Notes: generated from the sequence alone by a model not told the origin. A stretch of DNA of 64,000 nucleotides from Vibrio coralliirubri (GCF_024347375.1 NZ_AP025470.1:930001-994000); one strand, 5' to 3'. Positions 10,017 to 19,392 are shown, counted from the stretch's first letter. Program-made: numbers and translations.

Positions 10017-10901
10017 ATGTCACGTTCATCTTTTATACTTGCTACTTTGCTTTTAGCGCCAAGTGTCGCAAGTGCCAATACTATTCTAACAAGCTTTAAA
10101 CCAATTCAAATGATTGTGACGGAATTAACGCAGGGCGTTAGTGAACCGGATGTGCTAATGAACAGCAATGCTTCGCCGCACGATTATGCGCTTAAGCCAT
10201 CTGATGTCAAAAAAGTTCACAGTGCCGATATGGTTATCTGGTTTGGTCCTGACCTAGAAGCCTTTCTGACTAAGGTGATTGGTTCAAAAGAAAACGTTAT
10301 CAAGATCAGTGAGATTCCAGGAATTAACTTGCGTGAGTTCGGGCATGATGACCACGATTCTCATGAAGGACATAATCATGGTAGCCATGACCCGCATTTT
10401 TGGTTAGGTATCGACCAAGTTGAAGTAGCCGCAAAATATATCTCAGCAAAGTTGATTGAATCTGACCCTGATAACGCAATGGCGTATCAAGAAAACCTAG
10501 ATTCTTTCTTGCTTGCTTTAAAAGAAAAGCAGCAGTCTATCCATGAACAACTTGCGCCAGTGAAAGAAAAAGGTTACTACGTATTCCACGATGCGTATGG
10601 CTACTTTGAGCAAGAGTTTGAACTGAATAACTTAGGCCACTTCACGGTGAGCCCAGAGCGTAAACCGGGTGCAAAAAGCCTGATCGCGATTAAGAAAACG
10701 CTAGTACGCGACAATGTTCAATGTGTATTCTCAGAGCCTCAATTCACTCCTGCTGTGATTGAATCAGTGACTCGCGGAAGTAACGCTAAGCAAGGCCAGC
10801 TTGATCCTATCGGTTCAACGGTTGAAGTGAAGAGTGGAAGTTATTTTGATTTTCTTCAGCAACTTACAGATAGCTACACAAGCTGCTTAAGCGGGAAGTA
10901 A
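10017..10901 (+). CDS. znuA: Periplasmic zinc-binding protein
   Basis: ZnuA captures zinc in the periplasm and delivers it to ZnuBC. The 294-residue protein has a signal peptide (MSRSSFILATLLLAPSVASA, likely cleaved before NTILTSF). It has the cluster A-I solute-binding fold: an Asp/His-rich loop (DDHDSHEGHNHGSHDPH, about residues 103-119), then the ligand histidines in HDPHFWLG, FHDAYGYFE and the C-terminal GSTVEVKSGSYFDF. The His-rich loop is characteristic of zinc rather than manganese binders. It is monocistronic and followed by a terminator. Confidence 0.95.
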   Translation: MSRSSFILATLLLAPSVASANTILTSFKPIQMIVTELTQGVSEPDVLMNSNASPHDYALKPSDVKKVHSADMVIWFGPDLEAFLTKVIGSKENVIKISEIPGINLREFGHDDHDSHEGHNHGSHDPHFWLGIDQVEVAAKYISAKLIESDPDNAMAYQENLDSFLLALKEKQQSIHEQLAPVKEKGYYVFHDAYGYFEQEFELNNLGHFTVSPERKPGAKSLIAIKKTLVRDNVQCVFSEPQFTPAVIESVTRGSNAKQGQLDPIGSTVEVKSGSYFDFLQQLTDSYTSCLSGK

Positions 10902-10951
10902 TTCATAACGAGTATTCTTTACTCTACTTTGCTCTCGTTAATTTATGAATC

Positions 10952-10973
10952 ATGCCGCTTTTTGCGGCATTTT
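10952..10973 (+). terminator. Terminator of znuA
   Basis: ATGCCGC (10952-10958) and GCGGCAT (10964-10970) close a T5 loop, followed by TTTT. Confidence 0.88.
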
Positions 10974-11148
10974 CGTGACCGCTAAGATAAAACCTCCCAA
11001 CAAATAGCAAACCTCCTTTCTCCTTTTCTAATTTCCGCTAAAATAGAAAGATAATAATAAGCACAAAAAAACTCAGTTTTTGGTTAAGCAACGATAAGAC
11101 GTTGTGGTGCCCAAAATTTCATGCGTTGTTGCTGTTCAGGATTAAGAG

Positions 11149-14100
11149 TTGTATCGAATTATCTTCAAAATGTTCATCTTAATGAGCATTTCATTTAGCG
11201 TTCTAGCGGTAAATACCTCACCCTCCGTTTTCTATCCTTTGCCCGTTCAAGCGCAAGGGAATTTCCTTGCGGCTAAAAACTTGTATTTAGGTGCCGGAGG
11301 CGGGCTTTGGGTTCATGATGTACATGGAAAAGTACTCTTTTACGATGGTCGAACTCTATTCCCTCGCAAGGGGAGCTTATTGCAATTTTCTTCGGAAAGA
11401 GTCGCGTTTCTGAACGATGAGTTTTGGACATTTTTCGATAACGAGGTGTATCGACATAACCCTGGAATTGGCAACGAATTGGCGTTTAGCCTAAGTCCCG
11501 GTGCTGAAATAACCAATATCGGTGCATCAGGCGATTATATTTGGGTTACTGACGGCAGTAATTTCTATACCTACAACACTCAATCTTTAGAATTCAACAC
11601 TTACTCTCTGCTCAAATTGTACCGATACAATAACAGCAGTGACATTGCGATTAACGACGCTGAGTGGGTGTTATCAAAGTGGGTGCTAGCGACCAGTTCT
11701 GGCGTTTACCTTTCTGAGAATCAAGAGTTTACCCATGTCACCGCATCCGACAAAAATCATATTGAGACGGTTTATTTTTCGAATGCTCGACGTGAGTTAG
11801 TGATCGGTACTTTAAATGGTGCTGTGATTGTAGATCTCGCGAACCCAGATAAAGAGACCATAGTTAAAGGGTCGCATGTTCTCTCGCTGGCCGAAACTTC
11901 GGACCAGTATTGGATTGGTACAGAACATGGCCTTATTAGCTACAACTTTATTACGGGACAAATTACTCGATTCGAACAAGCCGCTAATCAAGACTTCTCG
12001 TTACCGGGTGAGAAAATATATTCGTTGATAAACGATCATGCTGGTGGCATGTGGATTGCGACAAACAACGGTATCCGATATTTCTCACTGTTTAGTAAGA
12101 CCTTCTCGAGAACCCCCCTAACTGGAATGGGCATGCATTCGAGTAGTGTGGTGATCAATAAAGTACTGCCTGTCAGTGACCACCTATCTTGGGTCGCGTC
12201 CTCAATGGGGCTCTACTTAGTTGATTCTGAAAGTGAAGAGAACCCAATTCGTGTTTATTCTAACCCTGTTAATGATTTTGAGATCTTTGGCTCTTCCATT
12301 TGGTTGGCGACTGAACAAGGCATCATCAGTCTAAATACGGAAACGCTACAACCCAAAGCCCTTGATTTACCAAGGCCGATTAAGGGAGTACACGTTGAAA
12401 ACCTTGCACTTCAAGCCGATAACGTTCTTTGGATGACCTCTGGGCAAAACCTCTATTCGTTATCTATCGAAACCATGAAACTGACGAGTTATGGCACCGA
12501 CTGGTTAGTCGACAAGTTCTTGCCTGCGAAGATCACCGCTCTCAATGTAGGCTTGCTAGGTCGCATCTATATAGGAACGGATCATGGCTTCTACTCGTTC
12601 ATTGATAAGCGAATTAGCTTTAGTCGTTCCAGCGAACGGTTTGGCAAAGTCGTCGATATTGAAAAAGCGAAGGATGGAGCGCAGTGGTTTGCGAGCAGTT
12701 ATGGCGTGTATCGAATCCCGGATGACAGCTCTATTATTCAAGAAATCACTCTTGTTGAAGACAATATTAGCCCCAACTGCCTGATAAGCGATGACAATGG
12801 TGTTTGGTTAGGCTCTTCGAAAGGCATCAGTTATTACGGATTGGATGGGCAACTGCATAAACACATCGGTTCGCCATTTGGTTTGATCACCAATGAATTG
12901 GCGGCAGGAGTGTGTGCTCTGTTTTACAGTGAAGATAGCCAATCCTCGAGGCTTGTTTTCGGCTCAAAGTATGGCGTAGTCAGCGCGTTATCTAACGAGT
13001 TACTGGTATCAACAACACCTCATAGCCGTGCCTTGTTGAGTAAGATCAGTGTCGACCAACAAACGGTGTCACTTGGCGGGAAAACGGCTGAACTGGATGA
13101 GATTCCTTATGGCTCATCGATGGGGTTTAAGCTGGGCATCTTACCAGCAACGTTTGCACCAGCGATGGAATATCGACTGAGCGACGATGAACCATGGAGT
13201 GAGTTTGAAGGGGGCTTGTTAACGCTCGACCATCTTCTTCCTGGGGATTACACACTTGAAGTGAAGCCGGTTAAGGACTCCCATTATCGCTTTGTATCAA
13301 CCAATCAAAGCTTCTCGATTGCGGAGCCTTGGTATCTGACCAATTGGGCTGCCGCAAGCTCTCTGATGTTACTGATTGGCGTTGTGACTATTTTGGTCTT
13401 TTGGCGCTCTCGTTATGTCACTTTTGCCAACCGGCACTTAAAAGCGCAAGTTGCACTGAAGACGGATCAATTGAGGCACCAAAGCCGGATATTACTCGCG
13501 ACTAATCAACAGCTTAAAAAGCAGCTATCCGTTAAGAATGCGCTTGTGTCTCATACTGCCAATGAACTCTCTTCTGAAGTGAATCATATTGCTGCGATGA
13601 TCCCGAATTGGAATGACGAGCATGGGAAGTCGCCAATTCTAACCTTGAAAAATGGCTTATCTCAATTGAGTAATACGCCTCAAGGAGAAGGGCAAGTTTG
13701 TTACGATATAATTTTAATCTTAGAAGCGGTACTCAAAGCTTGGCAGGATGATTTAGCCAAAGCTGGTATTGAACTGGATATTAAAGTCGAAACAAAACAA
13801 CGATATGTCTCGTTGCTGTATTTTAATCTCGATATTATCTTCAATAGCTTGGTTGCGAGCATCATCAAGAGAAACTTTAAGTCGCAGAGTATGGTAGTTC
13901 TGGTTGAAGAGGTTAAGGAGCATCTTGTTGTGACCATTCGAGATCATGGGATGCCTTTCCCTAAACTGGCATCAAGCATGGGTGACAATACCGGAAAGTC
14001 GACCGACCTTAACATCGAAAAGCTGCCGCTATTGATGAATCAGAGCGGTGGTGAGCTTAATGCCTTTGTTTCGGAGTCTCAAAATAAGGTTCAGCTTTCG

Positions 14101-14532
14101 TGGCCAATTGAGTATCAAGTACTCGACAATCTCGAAGCCAGCACAATTGAACAGATTGAAACCATTAAGCTTGCCGCTTCAACACCAGAGCAGCAAAAAC
14201 TGACAGCGGAACAAGAGTGGAAGAACAGAGTGTCGCAGCTTGTGAGTGAAAACTACGCTGATGCTGAGTTCAGTACTGCAACTGCCGCTAAGTATTTGTT
14301 TATGTCTGAGAGAAGCTTACAGAGACGCTTTAAATCGGCTTACAACAAGACCTTCAAAGAGCACTTGAATGAAGTACGTCTAGAGCATGCGTGTGAGCGC
14401 TTACTCGCTGGAGAGAAGATCTCTGATGTGGCGTTTGATTCGGGCTTCAATGACCCTTCCTATTTCAGTCAAAGGTTTAAGCACCACTTTGGCATGTCAC
14501 CATCTAAGTTTGCTGAAAACAACGAAGAGTAG
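11149..14532 (+). CDS. tfoS: TfoS-like transmembrane AraC-family chitin/competence regulator
   Basis: The 1127-residue protein has, in order: a signal/TM segment (about 5-20), a long periplasmic beta-propeller region with two-component-propeller repeats (about 30-620), a Y_Y_Y-like domain (about 650-720), a TM helix (about 733-755), a coiled coil (768-805), a degenerate histidine-kinase-like region without an obvious H-box or receiver, and a C-terminal AraC HTH (about 1025-1122: ERSLQRRFKSAY...VAFDSGFNDPSYFSQRFKHHF). This layout, and its place between znuA and feoABC, match V. cholerae VC2080 (TfoS), which activates the sRNA TfoR in response to chitin oligosaccharides. The start is TTG, supported by AGGA at 11138-11141; the first in-frame ATG (11170) has no ribosome site. 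The identification rests on architecture and neighbourhood, not on an alignment. Confidence 0.85.
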   Translation: MYRIIFKMFILMSISFSVLAVNTSPSVFYPLPVQAQGNFLAAKNLYLGAGGGLWVHDVHGKVLFYDGRTLFPRKGSLLQFSSERVAFLNDEFWTFFDNEVYRHNPGIGNELAFSLSPGAEITNIGASGDYIWVTDGSNFYTYNTQSLEFNTYSLLKLYRYNNSSDIAINDAEWVLSKWVLATSSGVYLSENQEFTHVTASDKNHIETVYFSNARRELVIGTLNGAVIVDLANPDKETIVKGSHVLSLAETSDQYWIGTEHGLISYNFITGQITRFEQAANQDFSLPGEKIYSLINDHAGGMWIATNNGIRYFSLFSKTFSRTPLTGMGMHSSSVVINKVLPVSDHLSWVASSMGLYLVDSESEENPIRVYSNPVNDFEIFGSSIWLATEQGIISLNTETLQPKALDLPRPIKGVHVENLALQADNVLWMTSGQNLYSLSIETMKLTSYGTDWLVDKFLPAKITALNVGLLGRIYIGTDHGFYSFIDKRISFSRSSERFGKVVDIEKAKDGAQWFASSYGVYRIPDDSSIIQEITLVEDNISPNCLISDDNGVWLGSSKGISYYGLDGQLHKHIGSPFGLITNELAAGVCALFYSEDSQSSRLVFGSKYGVVSALSNELLVSTTPHSRALLSKISVDQQTVSLGGKTAELDEIPYGSSMGFKLGILPATFAPAMEYRLSDDEPWSEFEGGLLTLDHLLPGDYTLEVKPVKDSHYRFVSTNQSFSIAEPWYLTNWAAASSLMLLIGVVTILVFWRSRYVTFANRHLKAQVALKTDQLRHQSRILLATNQQLKKQLSVKNALVSHTANELSSEVNHIAAMIPNWNDEHGKSPILTLKNGLSQLSNTPQGEGQVCYDIILILEAVLKAWQDDLAKAGIELDIKVETKQRYVSLLYFNLDIIFNSLVASIIKRNFKSQSMVVLVEEVKEHLVVTIRDHGMPFPKLASSMGDNTGKSTDLNIEKLPLLMNQSGGELNAFVSESQNKVQLSWPIEYQVLDNLEASTIEQIETIKLAASTPEQQKLTAEQEWKNRVSQLVSENYADAEFSTATAAKYLFMSERSLQRRFKSAYNKTFKEHLNEVRLEHACERLLAGEKISDVAFDSGFNDPSYFSQRFKHHFGMSPSKFAENNEE

Positions 14533-14573
14533 CGTGCAGCGGATACTCCACTAGAACCTAGAAAAGATATTTT

Positions 14574-14602
14574 AGCCTCGACATTCGTGTTGGGGCTTTT
14601 TT
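14574..14602 (+). terminator. Terminator of tfoS
   Basis: AGCCTCGACA (14574-14583) pairs with TGTTGGGGCT (14588-14597) with two G-T pairs around a TTCG tetraloop, followed by six T. Confidence 0.9.
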
Positions 14603-14610
14603 ATGCTTCT

Positions 14611-14730
<120 letters not shown>

Positions 14731-14762
14731 TGATATGGCCCCTAAAAAGTAGACACAGGGGT

Positions 14763-15590
14763 TTAGTTGATTAGTTCAAAGTCCATGGGACTCACTCCAC
14801 CTAGAGTCCCATGTCTTCTTACTGGATTATAATAGGTATCGATATAAATTCGACTCTGCATCGTCATTTCTTGTCGTGAAAGCTGATCTAAGTTGTTCAT
14901 CCACTCTTTCTTATATTGCGCAAAGAAGCTTTCGGAACAAGCGTTGTCCCAACAGTTTCCTTTTCTCGACATGCTGACTTTAATCTTTCGTTTACGGTGC
15001 CAACGGATCGTCTCCAACGCTCGATACTGTATACCTTGATCGGAGTGAAACAAAAGCTCGTGACCTAAGGGCTGCCTTTGTTTCCAAGCCTTATTCAGGC
15101 TTCTTAGCACTAACTTTGCGTTATTAATGCGACTTGTCGACCAACCAATCACTTTGCGTGAAAACAAATCTAAGACGACGCACAGGTATTGCCAACCATC
15201 AGTACAGCGCACCTGAGTTATATCTGACACCCAAACTCGATCGGGTTTATCCACCTTAAATTGACGGGCAAGAATGTTATAGGCAGGTATAAGCGTATTT
15301 TGTCTTGGTGCTCGTCCATATCGCTTCTTGCTCGCGCAAGAGCGATAGCCCATATTCTGCAGAAGCCTCTGTACTCGCTTTTTATTACAAATAAAGCCGT
15401 TAGCGACCGCTGCTTCCCAAAGCTTTCGATAGCCTGGAATACAATACTGAGCTTTGCTTTCTCTCCTCAAGTAGTGACTTAAAGACTCATTGTCTGTCTC
15501 TCGCTTCGATGGTTTCCTTGTTAGCCACTTGTAATAACCCGCTTTAGAAACACCCAACCATTGGCATAGTCGTATGACAGGAAGCTTCAC
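14763..15590 (-). CDS. IS3-family transposase OrfB (DDE integrase), copy A
   Basis: The 275-residue protein has an N-terminal HTH_21 segment ([13 protein letters not shown]...PGYRKLW) and an rve integrase core. The DDE residues are visible in [19 protein letters not shown] and [16 protein letters not shown]. It is probably made mainly as an OrfAB fusion by -1 frameshifting at the A5G run near the end of orfA; the frame stays open through the junction. It is identical in protein sequence to the copy B OrfB. No internal stop is visible, so the element looks functional. Confidence 0.95.
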   Translation of the reverse strand: MKLPVIRLCQWLGVSKAGYYKWLTRKPSKRETDNESLSHYLRRESKAQYCIPGYRKLWEAAVANGFICNKKRVQRLLQNMGYRSCASKKRYGRAPRQNTLIPAYNILARQFKVDKPDRVWVSDITQVRCTDGWQYLCVVLDLFSRKVIGWSTSRINNAKLVLRSLNKAWKQRQPLGHELLFHSDQGIQYRALETIRWHRKRKIKVSMSRKGNCWDNACSESFFAQYKKEWMNNLDQLSRQEMTMQSRIYIDTYYNPVRRHGTLGGVSPMDFELIN

Positions 15591-15619
15591 ACTGGCCTTC
15601 TTAAGGATATACTCGAACC

Positions 15620-15943
15620 TTATTCTTTTTGGCTGTCGAAGAAAGCCTTCGCTTCCTTTAAGAAATCATTCTCCAGCTCTGCCATCTCAAGCTTCTTTTT
15701 CAATTGACGGATCTCTTTCTCCAGTTGTGCAAAGGATTTTTCGGGGCCGTGGTTAGGTATTGGGAGGGAGTTAGTCTTTTTCGATGTCATTTGGCATCTC
15801 CATTTAGAAAGTAGCACCGGCGATATTCCTAAGGATAGTGCTACTGACTTAACGGTATCAGAAGAATCGAGAGATCGCTGAACAGCTTCTCGTTTAAATT
15901 CGTCTGTATATTGTCTTTGTGATTTTACTTTCATGACACTCAA
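15620..15943 (-). CDS. IS3-family transposase OrfA, copy A
   Basis: The 107-residue DNA-binding subunit has an HTH (QYTDEFKREAVQRS...SVALSLGISPVLLSKWR) and a C-terminal leucine-rich coiled coil (AQLEKEIRQLKKKLEMAELE). It ends KAFFDSQKE just after a CAAAAAG run, where -1 slippage would continue into the orfB frame. It is identical to the copy B OrfA. Confidence 0.95.
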   Translation of the reverse strand: MSVMKVKSQRQYTDEFKREAVQRSLDSSDTVKSVALSLGISPVLLSKWRCQMTSKKTNSLPIPNHGPEKSFAQLEKEIRQLKKKLEMAELENDFLKEAKAFFDSQKE

Positions 15944-15982
15944 TGCTCTGTATTAAGTGTCTACTTTTATGGGGTCACATCA

Positions 15983-16084
<102 letters not shown>

Positions 16085-16127
16085 AATGGGGAGTTTAAAA
16101 AGGTTGTTGGGATAAAACAAAGGGAAG

Positions 16128-16226
16128 AAAAAAATATCGTGGCATAGCCGGGGGGACTATACCACGGGTGCCAATGACACCTTCGCTTGCTGCCGGAGTG
16201 ATATAGCAAAGCCATATCACCTCTGG
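16128..16226 (-). ncRNA. tfoR: TfoR-like small RNA
   Basis: On the minus strand there is a compact structured segment. A first stem is formed by GTGATAT/ATATCAC (around 16198-16220). It is followed by a terminator stem CGTGGTATAG/CTATGCCACG (16138-16166, one mismatch) and seven U (16128-16134). This gives a transcript of about 100 nt. V. cholerae TfoR, a chitin-induced ~100-nt sRNA that switches on tfoX translation, is known to lie between VC2078 and tfoS, the same place. The 5' end is inferred from a -10-like TAATTT at 16231-16236 and could be several bases off. The assignment rests on position, size and terminator; I did not align it to TfoR. Confidence 0.72.
16138..16166 (-). terminator. 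Terminator of the TfoR-like RNA
   Basis: Read on the minus strand, CGTGGTATAG and CTATGCCACG pair except for one position, and the stem is followed by ATATTTTTTT. Confidence 0.8.
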
Positions 16227-16236
16227 AATAAAATTA

Positions 16237-16255
16237 AAGAGAAGTAGTTTCTCTT
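16237..16255. promoter_or_regulatory. Inverted repeat upstream of the TfoR-like RNA (candidate TfoS site)
   Basis: AAGAGAA-GTAGT-TTCTCTT is a perfect 7-bp inverted repeat with a 5-bp spacer. It lies immediately upstream of the presumed -10 of tfoR, where an activator would replace the -35. Its link to TfoS is inference. Confidence 0.4.
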
Positions 16256-16416
16256 CGATGGAGTAACTATACGTCCAGGTACTTATTTTACTTATAAAAT
16301 TAACGACAGATACCTATGAGAAAACCGACATTATTTTAACTGATTGATAATTAATGATTTGTTGTGGTTTGGAAGGGGTTGTACTAGTGGGGTAGTTCTC
16401 GCTAGTTGTTGAAAGT

Positions 16417-16444
16417 AACGTTTTTGACGTAAACGTTTTTAACG
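16417..16444. repeat. 15-bp-spaced direct repeat AACGTTTTTRACG
   Basis: AACGTTTTTGACG (16417-16429) and AACGTTTTTAACG (16432-16444) lie in the divergent tfoR-feoA region. Two near-identical sites offset by 15 bp suggest a dimeric regulator site, but I do not recognise it. Confidence 0.5.
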
Positions 16445-16473
16445 AAATTTACGAGTATGTATTTTCGAAAACA

Positions 16474-16497
16474 TTGATTTCACACAATAGAATTGTG
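16474..16497. promoter_or_regulatory. FNR-like half site and CACAAT-AGA-ATTGTG palindrome
   Basis: TTGAT-TTCA-CACAA (16474-16487) is a degenerate FNR box. It overlaps the perfect inverted repeat CACAAT/ATTGTG (16483-16497). Anaerobic activation of feo by FNR is known in E. coli, but here the right half is poor. Confidence 0.3.
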
Positions 16498-16524
16498 GGC
16501 ATGTATGTGTATCATAGCGTTAAT

Positions 16525-16543
16525 AACAATCTTTCTCATTATC
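16525..16543. promoter_or_regulatory. Candidate Fur box upstream of feoA
   Basis: AACAATCTTTCTCATTATC matches the 19-bp Fur consensus at about 13 positions, including the whole right half CATTATC. It lies 20 bp before the feoA start, as expected for iron repression of feo. Confidence 0.55.
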
Positions 16544-16562
16544 AGTCACGAATTGGGTACTT

Positions 16563-16784
16563 ATGAAACTCTCACAACTAGAGCAAGGAAAGGCGGCTTC
16601 TATTGTTGCACTAACAGGTTTAACACCAGACGTAAGGAAAAAACTTATGGTCATGGGTATGTTGCCAAAAACCGAGGTGACGCTTATCCGTCGTGCACCT
16701 ATGGGTGATCCGCTTCAAGTTGAAGTGAGAGGTGTTTCTATCGCCATTCGTGAAAGCATTGCAGAACAAATCGAGGTTATCTAA
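16563..16784 (+). CDS. feoA: Ferrous iron transport protein A
   Basis: This is a 73-residue SH3-like cytoplasmic protein required with FeoB for ferrous iron uptake. MKLSQLEQGKAASIVAL, MGMLPKTEVTLIRRAPMGDP and VSIAIRESIAEQIEVI are the conserved strands of the family. It ends exactly at the base before the feoB ATG, so the two are cotranslated. Confidence 0.94.
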   Translation: MKLSQLEQGKAASIVALTGLTPDVRKKLMVMGMLPKTEVTLIRRAPMGDPLQVEVRGVSIAIRESIAEQIEVI

Positions 16785-19058
16785 ATGGATTATCAAGTTC
16801 TTACCGTTGGTAACCCGAATAGTGGTAAAACAACACTGTTCAATGCACTGACAGGTGCCAAGCAGCACGTTGGTAACTGGGTTGGTGTCACTGTTGAAAA
16901 GAAGACGGGTTTATACTCGCACGCAGGTGATCAGTTTCAACTAACGGATTTACCGGGTATCTACGCACTAGACAGTGGTAATGATGCGAACAGCATCGAT
17001 GAATCTATCGCGTCTCGCGCTGTTTTAACTCACCCAGCAGATGTGATCATCAATGTTGTCGACGCTAGCTGTCTAGAACGAAGCTTATACATGACATTAC
17101 AACTACGTGAGTTGGGTCGCCCAATGATCGTTGTGTTGAACAAAATGGATGTATTGAAGCGCGAACGTCAGGTGATTAACCTTAAAGCACTAGAGAAAGA
17201 GCTAGGTTGCCCAGTTCTAAGCTTGTCTGCAAACGATAAAGGTCAAGTGGTTCGCTTTAAAGAGCGTCTGCATAAACTGCTTGTTCAAGGTGTGAGCCTT
17301 GACCCTATCTCTATTGATTACGATGCCGCGTTAGAAGCTCTTATCCCTTCTGTTGAGTCACAATTTGATGATGCTGACGTATCTCACCGAGCGCTCGCGA
17401 TTCGTGCTTTAGAAAATGATTACTTGGTATTGAATGGACTGGCTCCACAAACTCGCACTCAAATTGATAGCGTGCGTCTTGGTGCTGATTTCGATATTGA
17501 CCTTGCTGTTGCTGACGCTAAATACACTTTCTTACATGACCTTTGTAAACGTGTTCGTCGCAGCGAAGGCAAACTAAGCCGTAACTTTACAGAGAAAGCC
17601 GATCAATTCATTTTGAACAAATGGGTCGGTATTCCTTTCTTCTTCGTCATCATGTACCTAATGTTCATGTTCTCTATCAATATCGGTAGTGCGTTTATCG
17701 ACTTCTTCGATATTGGTGTTGGGGCAATATTAGTTGATGGTGGACACCACTTATTAGATGGCCATTTACCAGTTTGGTTAGTCACTGTACTTGCTGATGG
17801 TATTGGCGGTGGTATCCAAACGGTTGCGACCTTTATTCCTGTTATCGCTGCGCTTTATCTATTCTTAGCGGTACTAGAAAGCTCAGGCTACATGGCTCGT
17901 GCTGCATTCGTACTTGATAAAGTGATGCAGAAGATTGGTTTACCGGGTAAAGCATTTGTCCCACTTGTACTGGGCTTTGGTTGTAACGTGCCTTCAATCA
18001 TGGCAACTCGCACTCTTGACCAAGAGCGCGAACGTAAACTGGCAGCATCAATGGCGCCGTTTATGTCATGTGGTGCTCGTTTACCGGTATACGCACTGTT
18101 CGCAGCGGCGTTCTTCCCTGGTGCAGGACAAAACGTAGTATTCGCTCTGTACATCATGGGTATCGTTGCTTCTGTGTTTACGGGCCTTTTCCTGAAAAAC
18201 ACGATCTACCCAGGTAGCAGCGACAGCTTAGTGATGGAAATGCCAGATTACGAATTGCCGACAGTGCAAAACGTAATGCTGAAAACTTGGCAGAAGCTGA
18301 AGCGTTTCGTACTTGGCGCAGGTAAAACAATCGTGATGGTTGTGGCTATTCTAAGCTTCCTAAACTCTCTAGGTATGGACGGTAGCTTTGGTAACGAAGA
18401 CAGCGAAAACTCAGTACTGTCTAAAGCGGCTCAGGTTGTAACACCTGTATTCCAACCAATTGGTATTACTGAAGAGAACTGGCCTGCAACGGTTGGTATC
18501 ATCACAGGTATTTTCGCTAAAGAAGCTGTTGTAGGTACATTAAATAGCCTATACACAACGCCTTCTGATGAAGAAGCGGCTGAGTTTGACTTAGCAGCAA
18601 GCCTGCAAGAAGCGGTAATGACAATCCCTGAAAACCTAGCCGGTTTGAGCTACTCAGATCCATTGGGTATTGAAGTTGGCGACTTGTCTGATTCTAATTC
18701 TGTAGCAGCTGACCAAGAAGTCGATACCTCTATCTTTGGTAACTTGAAAGACAAGTTTGTATCTGGTCATGCGGCATTCGCTTACTTGATTCTTATCCTG
18801 CTTTACACGCCTTGTGTGGCCGCGATGGGTGCTTATGTTCGTGAATTTGGTCAGACTTTTGCACGCTTCATCGCGGTTTGGACGATGGCTCTTGGTTACT
18901 TTGGTGCGACTTTCTACTACCAAGCGGCAAACTTTGCTGCACACCCAGTGACAAGTGCAGTATGGATGGTGGCGATTGCTGGTGGTTTTGTTGTGACGTA
19001 TCGCGTCTTCAAGAAAGTGGGCAGTAAGCAGAAAGTACTAGAGGTGCAAGTAGTATGA
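16785..19058 (+). CDS. feoB: Ferrous iron transporter B
   Basis: This 757-residue inner-membrane Fe2+ transporter has an N-terminal G-protein domain: G1 GNPNSGKTT at residues 8-16, switch region VGNWVGVTVEK, G3 DLPGIYAL and G4 NKMD. A helical GDI-like region follows to about 270, then the membrane domain with two Gate repeats (GCNVPSIMATRTL and later GIFAKEAVVGTL). The length is normal for the family. The 3' end overlaps feoC by four bases. The reading frame is intact. Confidence 0.97.
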   Translation: MDYQVLTVGNPNSGKTTLFNALTGAKQHVGNWVGVTVEKKTGLYSHAGDQFQLTDLPGIYALDSGNDANSIDESIASRAVLTHPADVIINVVDASCLERSLYMTLQLRELGRPMIVVLNKMDVLKRERQVINLKALEKELGCPVLSLSANDKGQVVRFKERLHKLLVQGVSLDPISIDYDAALEALIPSVESQFDDADVSHRALAIRALENDYLVLNGLAPQTRTQIDSVRLGADFDIDLAVADAKYTFLHDLCKRVRRSEGKLSRNFTEKADQFILNKWVGIPFFFVIMYLMFMFSINIGSAFIDFFDIGVGAILVDGGHHLLDGHLPVWLVTVLADGIGGGIQTVATFIPVIAALYLFLAVLESSGYMARAAFVLDKVMQKIGLPGKAFVPLVLGFGCNVPSIMATRTLDQERERKLAASMAPFMSCGARLPVYALFAAAFFPGAGQNVVFALYIMGIVASVFTGLFLKNTIYPGSSDSLVMEMPDYELPTVQNVMLKTWQKLKRFVLGAGKTIVMVVAILSFLNSLGMDGSFGNEDSENSVLSKAAQVVTPVFQPIGITEENWPATVGIITGIFAKEAVVGTLNSLYTTPSDEEAAEFDLAASLQEAVMTIPENLAGLSYSDPLGIEVGDLSDSNSVAADQEVDTSIFGNLKDKFVSGHAAFAYLILILLYTPCVAAMGAYVREFGQTFARFIAVWTMALGYFGATFYYQAANFAAHPVTSAVWMVAIAGGFVVTYRVFKKVGSKQKVLEVQVV

Positions 19059-19285
19059 TTTTAACTGAACTTCATCAATACATTGATAGCCAAGGCGTTG
19101 CGGCTCGTAAAGAGCTCGCTGCAAAGTTTGGCATGAGTGAAGATGGCATCGATGCGATGCTGAGTGTGTGGGTCAGGAAAGGGAAAGTATCTCGCTTGGT
19201 CGATACGAATAAGCATGGTCATACAACGCGTATTCGCTACACCATCAGCAAACAAGATGGTTTGTCGCTTAACGTGATGATGTAG
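19055..19285 (+). CDS. feoC: FeoC-like winged-helix protein
   Basis: This is a 76-residue protein whose ATG overlaps the feoB stop (ATGA). It has a winged-helix fold pattern (LHQYIDSQGVAARKELAAKFGMSEDGIDAML). Unlike E. coli FeoC it has no cysteine at all, so it cannot hold an Fe-S cluster. This variant form is known in vibrios, where FeoC binds the FeoB cytoplasmic domain. Confidence 0.88.
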   Translation: MILTELHQYIDSQGVAARKELAAKFGMSEDGIDAMLSVWVRKGKVSRLVDTNKHGHTTRIRYTISKQDGLSLNVMM

Positions 19286-19330
19286 TTCAGGTCTTCATTA
19301 TCTCGTTGAAAAAGGCGAGATTAGAAAAAT

Positions 19331-19346
19331 AAAAAGCCGCTTATCT
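19331..19346 (+). terminator. Left half of the feoABC terminator, split by an IS
   Basis: AAAAAGCCGCTTATCT is the 5' arm. The 3' arm AGATGAGCGGCTTTTT (20777-20792) lies beyond the IS150-type element. Rejoined across one TCT, they form a stem of about 15 bp with a TAA loop and a T-run. Confidence 0.85.
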
Positions 19347-19392
19347 TGAACTGACCCCCAATAGTTGGACACCAATTATTGGGGGTCTTTTT

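Larger units (their letters stand above)
14731..15982 (-). mobile_element. IS3-family element, copy A (1252 bp)
   Basis: The termini are TG...CA with related inverted repeats: TGATATGGCCCCTAAAAAGT at the left, and the complement of TGATGTGACCCCATAAAAGT at the right. GATA is present on both sides (14727-14730 and 15983-15986), fitting a 4-bp target duplication. Because the target is a 7-bp repeat, 11 bp would also fit. It carries orfA and orfB on the minus strand. Its proteins, length and ends are the same as those of the copy at 23181-24432. Confidence 0.95.

Noticed and set aside
16135..16230. Cyclic-di-GMP (GEMM-I) riboswitch, suggested by GCAAAGCC
   Set aside because: The rest of the GEMM core is missing, and the T-run lies on the opposite strand. 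A minus-strand sRNA explains the structure better.
16493..16708. Alternative ORF overlapping feoA
   Set aside because: It is in another frame over the Fur-like box and feoA, and has no family similarity.
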